NCBI GenBank assembly: GCA_937951895.1
Contig: CALFER010000103.1
Coordinates: 10,947 to 74,946, forward strand
Direction: 5' to 3'
Origin: an uncultured bacterium
GTDB taxonomy: Bacteria > CSSED10-310 > CALFER01
DNA: 64,000 nucleotides
This document shows, in pieces, positions 16,503 to 26,700 of the stretch. Positions within the stretch are counted from its first letter, which is position 1. Each line of letters starts with the position of its first letter. Below the pieces are notes generated by a model. It saw nothing but the letters and a program-made list of their open reading frames with translations. It had not been told where the DNA came from and ran no database searches. A program made the translations under genes and the position numbers.

Positions 16503-17249
16503 TCACAGTCGATTCATCAGGGCGGCCGCGTATCCTGCTCCGAAACCGTTATCGATGTTGACGACTGTCACGCCGGAAGCGCAGGAATTCAGCATGGCGA
16601 GAAGGGCCGCGAGACCCTTGAAGCTGGCTCCGTAACCGACGGATGTGGGCACGCCGATCACGGGGCAGTCGACGAGTCCACTCAACACGCTCGGGAGCGC
16701 ACCCTCCATGCCGGCAACCGCAATGATTACTTCCGCCTGGGTGATCTCATCATAGTAAGTCAGCAGGCGGTGAAGTCCGGCAACACCGATATCATTTAGA
16801 CGACGCACGTCATTCCCCATCAATTCGCACGTGAGCGCCGCCTCACCCGCCACAGGCAAGTCCGATGTCCCTGCTGCGGCCACGAGAACGTATCCACGCC
16901 CGAGATTCTCGCGGCCAATGCGTCTGAACGCACAACGGCTCAGATCATCGTACCGAAGATCCGGAAGCGTCCTTTCGATGGAATCATATGTACACCGGTC
17001 GATACGTGTGATGAGGATGTCTTGGTTGGTTGTCGCGAGCGACTCTGCGATGGATCGTATCTGATCGATCGTTTTACCTTCTCCAAACACCACCTCCGGA
17101 AATCCCTTTCTCAAGGTTCGATGGTGATCGACTTTGGCGAATCCGAGATCTTCGAATGGGTAGTGCCGCATGGCTTCGAGTGCTTGATCGACCGTTAAAT
17201 CGCCGTTCCGGAGTCGTTCAAGGAGCGCTTTGAGGGCTTGATTGTTCAT
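16503..17249 (-). CDS. larB: nickel pincer cofactor biosynthesis protein LarB
   Basis: A 248-residue LarB. In the lactate racemase pathway LarB carboxylates and hydrolyses nicotinic acid adenine dinucleotide to pyridinium-3,5-dicarboxylate mononucleotide. The N-terminal helical part is followed by a PurE-like domain with AAAGTSDLPVAGEAA, AGMEGALPSVL and GVPTSVGYGASFKGLAALL, all characteristic. The start overlaps the folD stop by ATGA, so they are one transcript. No larA, larC or larE is visible in the window, so the pathway would have to be completed elsewhere. Confidence 0.92.
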   Translation of the reverse strand: MNNQALKALLERLRNGDLTVDQALEAMRHYPFEDLGFAKVDHHRTLRKGFPEVVFGEGKTIDQIRSIAESLATTNQDILITRIDRCTYDSIERTLPDLRYDDLSRCAFRRIGRENLGRGYVLVAAAGTSDLPVAGEAALTCELMGNDVRRLNDIGVAGLHRLLTYYDEITQAEVIIAVAGMEGALPSVLSGLVDCPVIGVPTSVGYGASFKGLAALLAMLNSCASGVTVVNIDNGFGAGYAAALMNRL

Positions 17250-18172
17250 CGGTTCTTCGTCATGCGGCCTTCGGCCAGCGTCATGGTGTTGGCAATGAGC
17301 ATCGCGACGGTCATGGGGCCGATTCCACCGGGAACGGGCGTCAGGAATGATGCGGTTTGCGGACCGGTGATCGGGTCGACATCTCCAACGAGACAGGATC
17401 CTTTTTCCCGGAGTGCTCGAGCGCATGGAGAGGTGTCCGTCCGGAGACTATCCGGAGCGGTTTCCGACGTTATCCGGTTGATGCCGACATCAACGACATA
17501 AGCTCCGGGGCGGATGAATTCCGATGTGATCATGGCTGGCCGGCCGATAGCGGCAACGAGCAGGTCGGCCTGGCGACAGACTTCAGGGAGATTGCGGGTG
17601 CGGGAGTGTGTGAGAGTGACGGTGCAGTGTCTTTCGAGCAGAAGCGCTGCCATCGGCTTTCCGACGATGTTGCTCCTTCCGACGATCACGGCGTGAGATC
17701 CGGAGAACGGAAATGAATACGTTTCGAGGATCCGGATAATACCAGACGGTGTGCAGGGAGCGATCGAGTAGGTGCCGGTCCATACGTTTCCGATGTTGAA
17801 GGGATGAAAACCGTCGGCGTCTTTCTCCGGGAGAATCGCAGGGATGATCCGGGATTCCTCGACACCGCAGGGAAGCGGCATCTGCACCAGGATGCCATCG
17901 ACCGTGTCGTCCCGGTTCAGACGAGAAATCTCATCGAGAATCTCGCCGGTTGTCACTGTCTCAGACATGCGAATCAGGGAAAAATCCATCCCGGCCTTGC
18001 CGCAGGCTTTCTCCTTGTTGGAGACGTAAGAAGCAGAGGCCGCGTTGTCACCGGCAAAGATGACGACGAGTTTCGGGCGGCGGTTGTGGGCAGTTTGAAA
18101 CGCTGCGGATCGCTCGGAAACCGACTGGATTGTCAAGTTGGCGACCGCCTTTCCATCCATTGAAATACACAT
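17246..18172 (-). CDS. folD: bifunctional methylenetetrahydrofolate dehydrogenase/cyclohydrolase
   Basis: A 308-residue FolD, interconverting 5,10-methylene-, methenyl- and 10-formyl-tetrahydrofolate. The catalytic Lys is in SYVSNKEKAC, the substrate motif is VDGILVQMPLP, the NADP-binding motif is VIVGRSNIVGKPMA, and the C-terminal signature is TPVPGGIGPMTVAML. It is the first gene of the minus-strand pair with larB. Slightly longer than average, with the extra length between VVDVGINRI and GDVD. Confidence 0.96.
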   Translation of the reverse strand: MCISMDGKAVANLTIQSVSERSAAFQTAHNRRPKLVVIFAGDNAASASYVSNKEKACGKAGMDFSLIRMSETVTTGEILDEISRLNRDDTVDGILVQMPLPCGVEESRIIPAILPEKDADGFHPFNIGNVWTGTYSIAPCTPSGIIRILETYSFPFSGSHAVIVGRSNIVGKPMAALLLERHCTVTLTHSRTRNLPEVCRQADLLVAAIGRPAMITSEFIRPGAYVVDVGINRITSETAPDSLRTDTSPCARALREKGSCLVGDVDPITGPQTASFLTPVPGGIGPMTVAMLIANTMTLAEGRMTKNR

Positions 18173-18236
18173 TATCTGGGCCCTCGCAGGAATAAGACGC
18201 AGTCACGGTATCAGTAGAGGGATGATGAGTCAAGGC

Positions 18237-18265
18237 TTGACAGAAGGGCTCTCAAATGATATGCA
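18237..18265 (+). promoter_or_regulatory. candidate sigma-70 promoter of the glycan locus
   Basis: A perfect TTGACA at 18237-18242, 17-base spacer, and TATGCA at 18260-18265, about 80 bases before the first large glycosyltransferase gene. The -35 is consensus; the -10 matches only its first half. Confidence 0.55.
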
Positions 18266-18344
18266 AAACTCTGCTTTTTCAATGGATGAGGGCAACCCAG
18301 GAATGAAAAAACCCCACTGATTGGCGGATCTCGAGGAGTAAAGC

Positions 18345-21296
18345 ATGAATCAGACGCACCCTACCGTTTCAAAGCCCACGGAGTTCAGCATCCGGATCAA
18401 TTGGCAATCCGCGCTATGGCTGGCTCTATTCATTTTCATGATATTTACCCGGTTTTCCCATCTCGGAGACAAACCGTATCACCACGATGAAAGCCTCTAT
18501 GCGAAATATATGTGGAATTTCTTTGTGGGGCAGGGATATCAATATGATCCGATGCAGCATGGGCCATTCATGTTTCACGGTCAACAGGTCTCGTTGTTCT
18601 TGTTTGGAGTCAGCAATTACTCCATGCGGATTTTCCCCGCTTCGATGGGATTGTTCCTGATCCTTGCGATCTATCTGATGCGCAAGCGGTTCGAACCGGG
18701 TGTCGCACTTCTCATGGGATGGTTGTTCGCGATCAATCCCGTTTTCATGTACTTTCAGCGATTCAACCGGGAGGATCCCTACTACAGCCTCTTTTCGATC
18801 CTCATTTTCTTCTTCCTGGTCCTCTGGTATCAGGATCGAAAACCCTGGCAGGCATACGCTGTGGCGGCATCGGTCAGCACGCTGTTCTGCATCAAGGAAA
18901 ATGCTTTTGTCAACGTGTTCATTCTCTTCACCTTCGCACTATTGAAGGTGCTCGTCGATGCGTTTTCGAAAAAAGATGGCGCATTTGTCGGCATGAAAGC
19001 GATTTCCGATAATGTCAAGGAATACCCCCTGACAACGAAGGCCATGTTGTTTGTTGCAATCTGGGGCGTTGCCTTTTTCTCCTTTGCGATGGCTCTGATC
19101 AAGATGAAATCCAGTTTTACCAGTTGGGACATGAGTGCTCGTATTTATTGGAGTGTCGTTTTCCTGTTCATGGTCGGAATCGCGTTTCTGTTCGTTTATC
19201 TGGGAGAGAAGCGGCGTGAGACGGCGGACGGAAGTCCTTCCTTCTACCGGGATGGTTATGTCTTTGCCCTGTCGGTGATCATCTTCGCGGCCATCTTTAT
19301 CGTTCTGTACACGACATTTTTCACCAACACCAGGAATGGATTCTGGGGAGGCGTATACAAGTGGTTTGAATACTGGTGGAATCAGCATTCGATCGCCCGG
19401 ATCAAGGGACCGTTCCACTATTATCATCATCTCATGCTGATTTATTCATTCACCGCCCTTGCCGTCGTTCTGATCGGGATGATCTGGCGGACGATGACGA
19501 AAGCCGGATACATCACCAGCATGGTATTCATCCTTGCCTTCGCTGTCCTGATGGTTGCAGCCCATCGGAGCAAGAGTGCATGGCCATTCACAAAAGCCGA
19601 GCTGTTCACCAATGAGCATCTCGTTCTGGCCTTGATCTACTTCATCGCCGGTACGTTCTGCGTCATGACGTACATCCGTGAGCGAGCCTTCATGCGGGGA
19701 TTTCTCGTATGGTGGTCGGTGATGGCCTATCTGATTTATTCCTACCTCCAGGAAAAAGTTCCCTGGCTCGTCATGCATATCATTACACCGATGATCATCC
19801 TGACGGCTGTTCTGCTGATGGATGTCTTCCGGAATAAACGGTTGGGCTGGCGTCGCGGAGTAATGATCGGTCTGTTTGCGGTGATGATGATGTACTGCTT
19901 CCACACGTCCATTCAACTGTGCTGGTACAATGAAGCGGATCCGACCGAGCAACTGGTCTACGTGCAAACCACGTATGAAGTGCCGAAAATGATCAGCGAA
20001 CTCGAGGAGATGGGATTCTGGACCAATCAGGGCAACTCACTCCCGATCTGCATCGATGGCGACGCAACCTGGCCTTTCTATTGGTACCTGAGAGACTGGA
20101 AAAATGTGATGTACGGGAAAAATCCGGATCCCAACCGGCACGTTGCGGTCATCTGCAACTGGGGCGATCGACACCTCTTCGCCGATAAACTCGGTGATCG
20201 CTTCATCCCCAGACGTTATGGGCTCCGAGCCTGGTACCTGCCGAACCGATCGCATTTCTCGCAGAACTGGCTCCGTGAGGCGTGGCGATGGGTTGTGTTG
20301 CGGGAGCGTTTCAACCCATCGTTGTATGGTGAAACGGAAGTGTGCATGTTCGTTCGGAAGGACTTCGCGAAGTTTGAAAAAGCCACCGAAATCGGAGAAA
20401 AACAGGCTCAGCCGCAACAGCAGCAACGGGCGGAAGCCCCGGAAAGCGAACCGATCTCGATGAAAGCCGTTCAGGAGATCGGGCGATTCGGAACAGGTTC
20501 CGGCCAGTTCAACGAGCCCAAAGATGCGGCGGTGGGTCCCTCCGGTGAGATTTTTGTTTCAGACAGCAAAAATCACCGTATTCAGAAATTCAAAGCGGAC
20601 GGATCCTTTGAACTTCAATTCGGATCGTTCGGGAAGGAACCCGGTCAGTTCAATGAACCACGAGGACTCACGGTCGATGCATCCGGAAACGTGATCGTGG
20701 CTGATACGTGGAATCACCGTATTCAGAAATTCGCACCGGATGGCAAATTCATCCTGGAGTTCGGGGACTCCAACACGTTCTGGGCCCCCAAGGATGTGAT
20801 CGCGGATGCCTCTTCGGCCATCTATGTCGTTGATACTGGATTTCACCGGATCCATAAATACTCGGCATCCGGCTCGGAACTCTGGAAAATCGGATCGAAA
20901 GGGGAAGGGAAGGACCAGTTTACGGAGCCGGTCGGGATCGCATTGGATAAATCCGGGAAGATCTATGTTGCGGATACTGCCAACAAGCGGATCAGCGTAT
21001 TCGATGCAACGGGTGCTTTTGTGCGGCAGATCCCGGTTTTCGGATGGGAATTCTTCTATACGGAACCTTACATTGCTATCGACGAGACTATTGGTGAGAT
21101 CTACGTATCGGATTCCAAGAACAATCGTCTCGAGATATTTGATCTGAGCGGAAAATTCAAAGCGTTCTGGGGAGAGGAAGGATCAACGAAGGATATGTTC
21201 AAGAATCCGGTCGGTGTCACGATCGCCTCAAACAAGATTTTCGTTGTGGATTCGATGAATCATCGGGTTCAGGTCTTCAACGCGGAAAAACACTGA
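18345..21296 (+). CDS. Agl23-like GT-C membrane protein with C-terminal NHL beta-propeller
   Basis: 983 residues; the ATG follows GAGGAG. Residues 1-660 form a multi-pass membrane protein matching the Agl23-type family (TIGR03663), originally named for association with archaeal N-glycan flipping, with the first-loop acidic motif KPYHHDESLYAKY typical of GT-C enzymes and NREDPYYSLFS later. A Gln-rich linker (about 688-700) leads to NHL repeats from about 711 to the end, e.g. NEPKDAAVGPSGEIFVSD and NHRIQKF. The propeller should lie outside the membrane. It starts a three-gene run of large related proteins. The transferred sugar and acceptor are unknown. Confidence 0.85.
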   Translation: MNQTHPTVSKPTEFSIRINWQSALWLALFIFMIFTRFSHLGDKPYHHDESLYAKYMWNFFVGQGYQYDPMQHGPFMFHGQQVSLFLFGVSNYSMRIFPASMGLFLILAIYLMRKRFEPGVALLMGWLFAINPVFMYFQRFNREDPYYSLFSILIFFFLVLWYQDRKPWQAYAVAASVSTLFCIKENAFVNVFILFTFALLKVLVDAFSKKDGAFVGMKAISDNVKEYPLTTKAMLFVAIWGVAFFSFAMALIKMKSSFTSWDMSARIYWSVVFLFMVGIAFLFVYLGEKRRETADGSPSFYRDGYVFALSVIIFAAIFIVLYTTFFTNTRNGFWGGVYKWFEYWWNQHSIARIKGPFHYYHHLMLIYSFTALAVVLIGMIWRTMTKAGYITSMVFILAFAVLMVAAHRSKSAWPFTKAELFTNEHLVLALIYFIAGTFCVMTYIRERAFMRGFLVWWSVMAYLIYSYLQEKVPWLVMHIITPMIILTAVLLMDVFRNKRLGWRRGVMIGLFAVMMMYCFHTSIQLCWYNEADPTEQLVYVQTTYEVPKMISELEEMGFWTNQGNSLPICIDGDATWPFYWYLRDWKNVMYGKNPDPNRHVAVICNWGDRHLFADKLGDRFIPRRYGLRAWYLPNRSHFSQNWLREAWRWVVLRERFNPSLYGETEVCMFVRKDFAKFEKATEIGEKQAQPQQQQRAEAPESEPISMKAVQEIGRFGTGSGQFNEPKDAAVGPSGEIFVSDSKNHRIQKFKADGSFELQFGSFGKEPGQFNEPRGLTVDASGNVIVADTWNHRIQKFAPDGKFILEFGDSNTFWAPKDVIADASSAIYVVDTGFHRIHKYSASGSELWKIGSKGEGKDQFTEPVGIALDKSGKIYVADTANKRISVFDATGAFVRQIPVFGWEFFYTEPYIAIDETIGEIYVSDSKNNRLEIFDLSGKFKAFWGEEGSTKDMFKNPVGVTIASNKIFVVDSMNHRVQVFNAEKH
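20572..20732 (+). repeat. two near-identical NHL blade segments
   Basis: The 21-base stretch at 20572-20592 recurs exactly at 20712-20732, 140 bases apart, encoding the same NHRIQKF turn of adjacent propeller blades. Exact identity at synonymous sites suggests recent blade duplication or gene conversion. Confidence 0.7.
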
Positions 21297-21354
21297 TTTT
21301 TTCGAATCGCTCTGATCCTCCCGCTGGACTTGATCAGGATGCATAGGAGGTGCG

Positions 21355-23709
21355 ATGATCCCCGGAATCATGTACATCGTTCACTGGTGGTTGTTGATCA
21401 GCCTCATCGGCCTCCTGGCACTGCCACTGACCCGCCGTTTTTTCGCCTCCTTTCCGGATCGAGGATATCTTCTGACAAAAGGGATCGGATTGGTGGTGGT
21501 CTGTTTCTTCAACTGGATCCTCTGCAGCCTCCATATTCTACCGTTCTCTCTTGTTTCGATCGGTGCAACTCTCGTCATCCTTGCGGGTCTGTCGTTCCTT
21601 CTTGCCCATGAACCGCTCGGTGAGACACTCCGGTTTTTCAAGGAAAACCGCTCGCATGTTCTGTTCACCGAACTGACTTTTCTCGGGTGTTTTCTATTCT
21701 TCGGAATCATCAGGATGTGCAATCCGGATATTGCCTCGACAGAGAAGATGCCTGATTTCGCGTTTCTGACGGCGATCCTGAACAGTGAATACTTCCCGCC
21801 GAAGGATACCTGGTATCATGGTGGGACGATCAACTACTTTTACTATGGGCACTATCAGGTGGCGCTTCTGACCAAACTGTCGGGAATCGCACCGGAGTTC
21901 ACATTCAACCTTGGGATTGCTTTTCTGTTCGCGATCACGTTTCTCAACGCCACGTCAATCTCGTTCGCACTGACCGGACGTCGAGGATATGCGTTGATGG
22001 GAGGCATGTTTGTTGCGTTCATCGGGAATCTGGATGCCATCTTTCAGACGTTTGCCCAGATCGGAAAGGTTGTTTTCGGGAATGGTCAGTTGTATCCGTT
22101 TCAGTGGTTCAACTGGTGGATGAGTTCTCGAGTCATCGTCCGCGAAGGGGTGGACATCACCATCAATGAATTTCCGTTCTGGAGTTACATCCTGGGTGAT
22201 CTGCATGCACACGTCAATGTCGTGCCGTTTTCACTGGCTGTTCTGGCGATTTCTCTTGAGGTGCTGCGGTCCGCGGGTGATGGTTTATCTGTACTGGGTA
22301 AGGGCCGGGATCTCTACTTCCGGCTGTTTTTCGTCGCTATTGCTCTGGGAGCCATCCCGGCGGCCAATACTTGGGATCTTCCCACTTATTACAGCATTCT
22401 GACGCTGACCTTCGTGTTCGGGAGACAGTTTTATCTGAAAACGCCTGCTACGACATACGGTGCGATGCTCCTGACGCCGTTTTATGAAATCGCGCATCTG
22501 TTCAGACCCGGGCATGTATCCAGAACATCGTGGCGTTCCTGGGCGACAGCCGCCCTCACCATCATCGTCATTATCGCTGTCTCTTTCGCTCTCTATTACC
22601 CGTACTATGCAAATTTTGATGCTAAAGGCACCGATGGACCCCGGTTGGTCAACCCGGAGCAGAGAACACTGCTTGACGATTTCATCACTATTTACGGGTT
22701 CTTTTTCTTCTGTCTGATCAGTTTCGTTCTCTCTCTCGTCATTCCACACTTCAAGGATGTCGCCCCGCGATTGAAGATTCTGGTGCTGTCCGCGATCGGT
22801 TTTCTGTTCATTATCAGTCTGGTCGCCTTTGGAACGGTGATGATCGCGATCTGCATCCTCCTGCTCGTGCTGTTGCTGCGCGTTCCTTTCGACCATGAGG
22901 AGGCGCAATCGAAAAACAAGTTTTTCGCGTTATCGCTGCTGTTCATTGTTCTGCTCATTCTGCTGGGATGCGAATTCATCTATCTCAAGGATGATTACGG
23001 AAAAACCCTCGAACGCCAGAATACGATCTTCAAGTTCTATTATCAGGCATGGATCTTCTGTGGATTATCGTCGTTGTATGGTGTGTATTGGATTCGCGAA
23101 CATGTGAAGGGGTGGTGGACGGATCTGTGGGAGACTTCCTTTCGGATTCTCTTTCTTTTCACTCTTGCGTTTCCAATTCTGGGAACAACCGTCAAATGCG
23201 ATCATTTCGCTGCGTTCAGGCCCTCCAATCAGTATGCAAAGGTCACGATGGAAGGAATTTACTACATGTCCTGGCGTTTCCCGGGAGATTACCAGGCGAT
23301 TCAATATCTGAAGAAGAATGGGCGCCCATCGGATACCGTACTTGAAGCGACCGGACCGGCATTCTCGCATTATGGTCGTATTTCGGCAGCCACCGGCATG
23401 AGCACACTGCTGGGATGGGCCAATCATGAAAACATCTGGAGGCGTGGTGCCTGGAATCTGATCAGTGAACGGGTCAACGACACCAAGGAAATTTACACGA
23501 CCGCCGATGTCGTGAAGGCGACCCAACTCATCCGGAAGTGGGGTATTCGATATGTCTTTTTCGGGGGGTTGGAGCGCGAGCAGTATCCGCAGGCGAATGT
23601 CCAGAAGTTCGAAGGTTTCATGAAAAAAGTGATCGAAATGACAGACTCCGACGGAAAGAGGACTGTTTTATTCGAGTTTACTGAAAACCGGCCATCCGGG
23701 GAGGGTTAA
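21355..23709 (+). CDS. DUF2298 (YYY-type) polytopic membrane protein
   Basis: 784 residues, about 14 membrane segments, preceded by AGGAGGTGCG. It carries the family's diagnostic tyrosine-rich motif DTWYHGGTINYFYYGHYQ and INEFPFWSYILGDLHAH, as in DUF2298/TIGR03662 proteins of Chloroflexi and archaea, which resemble GT-C glycosyltransferases. Conserved ETEYF-like segments (NSEYFPPKDTW) precede it. The C-terminal soluble tail contains a small domain beginning about 640 (YQAIQYLKKNG...VLEATGPAFSHYGR). Substrate is unknown. It is followed after four bases by a giant gene that contains a second copy of this domain, so they probably form one transcript. Confidence 0.85.
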   Translation: MIPGIMYIVHWWLLISLIGLLALPLTRRFFASFPDRGYLLTKGIGLVVVCFFNWILCSLHILPFSLVSIGATLVILAGLSFLLAHEPLGETLRFFKENRSHVLFTELTFLGCFLFFGIIRMCNPDIASTEKMPDFAFLTAILNSEYFPPKDTWYHGGTINYFYYGHYQVALLTKLSGIAPEFTFNLGIAFLFAITFLNATSISFALTGRRGYALMGGMFVAFIGNLDAIFQTFAQIGKVVFGNGQLYPFQWFNWWMSSRVIVREGVDITINEFPFWSYILGDLHAHVNVVPFSLAVLAISLEVLRSAGDGLSVLGKGRDLYFRLFFVAIALGAIPAANTWDLPTYYSILTLTFVFGRQFYLKTPATTYGAMLLTPFYEIAHLFRPGHVSRTSWRSWATAALTIIVIIAVSFALYYPYYANFDAKGTDGPRLVNPEQRTLLDDFITIYGFFFFCLISFVLSLVIPHFKDVAPRLKILVLSAIGFLFIISLVAFGTVMIAICILLLVLLLRVPFDHEEAQSKNKFFALSLLFIVLLILLGCEFIYLKDDYGKTLERQNTIFKFYYQAWIFCGLSSLYGVYWIREHVKGWWTDLWETSFRILFLFTLAFPILGTTVKCDHFAAFRPSNQYAKVTMEGIYYMSWRFPGDYQAIQYLKKNGRPSDTVLEATGPAFSHYGRISAATGMSTLLGWANHENIWRRGAWNLISERVNDTKEIYTTADVVKATQLIRKWGIRYVFFGGLEREQYPQANVQKFEGFMKKVIEMTDSDGKRTVLFEFTENRPSGEG

Positions 23710-23713
23710 GAGG

Positions 23714-26700
23714 ATGGAATCCTACCGCTCGTCGCTCCTTTTCTCTCATCCGCGCGGCCGGAACTGGGCGCTGTTTCTGATCGTCTGCATCGGCCTGTTC
23801 TTCCGCTTGTACGGAATGAACTGGGGAATGCCGCATTACTTTCATCCCGATGAACGGCAGGTGATGTATAAAACTGGAGACATCAGTCTGTCCGACATGA
23901 ATCCGCACTTCTTTGCCTATGGATCTCTGCCGATTTATCTCCTGAGGGGAACCACGGAAGCCGTCGGATGGATGAATCGCAATGTGGTCAATCTCGCGAG
24001 CGCAATGAAATTGAGCCCGGACATGATGTCTGACGTTCGGAACTACTTTCCGAACATGAATGATCTGAAGCAACGGACGCTCACCGGGCGTTTCCTCTCG
24101 GCCATTTTTTCTACCCTGACCATTATCGTCATCTTTCATCTCACACAACTCCTCTACAATCGTAAGACAGCCCTTCTCGCCGCCCTCCTCTTCGCTCTCA
24201 CGGTGCTTTCGATCCAGCAGGCACACTTTTACATCGTGGACGGAATTCAGACCTTTTTCGTCACATGCGCGATTTATTATGCGGTTCGAGCCAGTTTGGG
24301 GGAGAGGTATCGCGACTATTACTACTCGGCGTTGTTCATCGGGTTTGCGATGGCAACTAAATTCAGCAGCTTGCCGATCTATCTCGTATTTGGCTTCGCT
24401 CATCTCATCGCCATGCTTGAAAAGCGGCGCAGAAGTCTGTCGCATCAGGTACACTGGGGACTTGCTCTGGTGTTTTCCGTCATCGTCATGTCCGTATGCA
24501 TGCCATATTGGCTGCTCGACCATACTACCTGGCTGCGCGATGTGCGCGAACAGGCCAACATGGTATCGGGAAAGGTTCGCCTGCCGTATACCATCCAATA
24601 CGCTCACACGACTCCGTTTCTGTATCTGATCGAAAATATGGTGCTCTGGTCGGTGGGGATTCCTCTGGGGATAGCCTCCTTCGTCGGATTCGGCTATGCA
24701 CTCGCACGATTTTTTAAAAAGCCGCTCGATATCGGCAACAGAATCATCTTGATCTGGGTCGTTCCGTTGTTCATCCTCAACAGCACCTTCGAGGTGAAGT
24801 TTCTCCGGTACACGCTGCCGCTTCTGCCTTTTTTCTGCATTTTCGCCGCGAAATGGCTGCATGGTATCACCAGGCGGATCGGGCGGGCCTGGGGTACGGC
24901 CGCCACTACACTCGTTGTCGGCCTCACCGCTCTCTGGGCACTCGCGTTCCTGAACATCTACAATCGAACGGATACTCGGGTCGAGGCATCCAACTGGGTG
25001 TACAAGAACATCCCCGCCGGAGCTCGAATCGTACTTGAGAGCGGATGGGACGATGCTTTGCCGATCGGCACCGATGAAGGAAACTCTGCGCGCTACGGCG
25101 ACCAAAAAAAACTCGAGATCTATCAGGAGCCGGACAATGTCCAGAAGGCTGCCAAGATGGCCGAGACTCTTGCGGAGGGAGACGTCATCATCCTGCCGTC
25201 CAAGCGACACTACGGCTCCGTGCTCCGGGTGCCTGACCGGTACCCCATTTCCAACAACTTCTACCGCGCGCTCTTTTCCGAAAAACTGGGTTTCAAGTAT
25301 GCTGCGTCTTTCTCCAATCCCCCACGATTGGGTCGGATGGTGTTTCGGGATGAGACTGCCGACGAAAGTTTTTCGGTCTATGAACATCCGAAAGTGGCGG
25401 TCTTCGTCAAACAGAGTGTGTTGACCAAGGAGCAGATCCTGACGTATCTCGTTTCACCGCCTCCTGAGATCAAACAGGTATCGTATGACGATATTCTGAC
25501 GATGGAGCCGGCGGATCGGATCGGTTCTCGAGTCAGCTTCCCGGTGGCTCGGTGGATTCTCGCCATCGAGCTTCTCGGTCTTGTCGTATTTCCCCTCATG
25601 TTTGTCATCTTCCACCGCTTCCCTCACGCCGGATATCCGCTCGCCAAAGCCGGTGGACTTCTCGTCATCGGTTATCTGGTATGGTTGATTGCCAGCCTGA
25701 GAATCTTCCCGTTTTCTCAGACTCTGATCTGGCTGGTCATCCTACTCGTTGCCGCAGTGAACGGACTGCTTCTGATGCGCAATCACCGCGAGTTCCGGCG
25801 GTTCTGGCGGGAAAGATGGTGGTCGGTTCTCGGGTATGAACTGCTCTTTCTCTCGGTCCTGACGATTTTCCTGTTGCTGAAGAGCTACAATCCGGACATC
25901 TTCTGGAGCGAAAGCTCGATGGACTTCGGTTTCATGAACGCCGTGCTCCGGACAGATTACTTTCCGCCGATTGACCCATGGATCGAGGGCGAGGGTATCA
26001 ATTACTACTATTTCGGCCAATATCTCGCCGGCTTCCTCACCAAGTTTACAGGCGTCGAAGCGAGCTACGGATACAATCTGTTCTTTGCGACGATCCCGAC
26101 ATTTGTCGCTCTCGCGGTTGCCTCGATCGCAATCTCCCTGACCCGCAGAATGTGGGTCGGATGCCTGGCCGTGATCATCTCGATTCTCGTCGGAAATCTG
26201 GACGGGCTGGTACAGATCGTACGGATCGCCGTGAACAACGCCAGGAACACCCCGTATTGGGATCTTGCACGAGGCGTTGAATGGGTGATGGATCTCTTCT
26301 TTATGCTGGGGCGTCCCGCCACCCAATTCCGCTTCTTCCGATCGGCTCATGAGCTGATCAATCCGACGGTCCATGAATTTCCATTCTGGAGTTACAATTT
26401 CATGGATCTGCACGCTCATACGATCGCCACATTCATTGCCACTTTCTGCCTGGCGCTCGTTTTCGCTTTCTACAGGAATAAAATCAGCCAGAGCGGCATC
26501 TTTGGATCCGGAATCACGGCCTGGTGCACCATTCTGGTCGCAGGCATCGGATTCGGTGCCATGATTCCCACGAACAGCTGGGATTATCCAACCTATCTGC
26601 TCTTGGTTCTCCTGATCCTCATGTTCTTCTGGCCGCGTACCGAGAAAAGCGAATCCCGCGAATCAGTCAGCCTTCCGATGGATCCGCTGCCTGAACCGAT

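Noticed and set aside
23678..25387. 569-codon antisense open frame over the triple-fusion gene
   Set aside because: Composition is rich in His, Arg, Gln and Glu without domains; the sense strand encodes a clear membrane glycosyltransferase.
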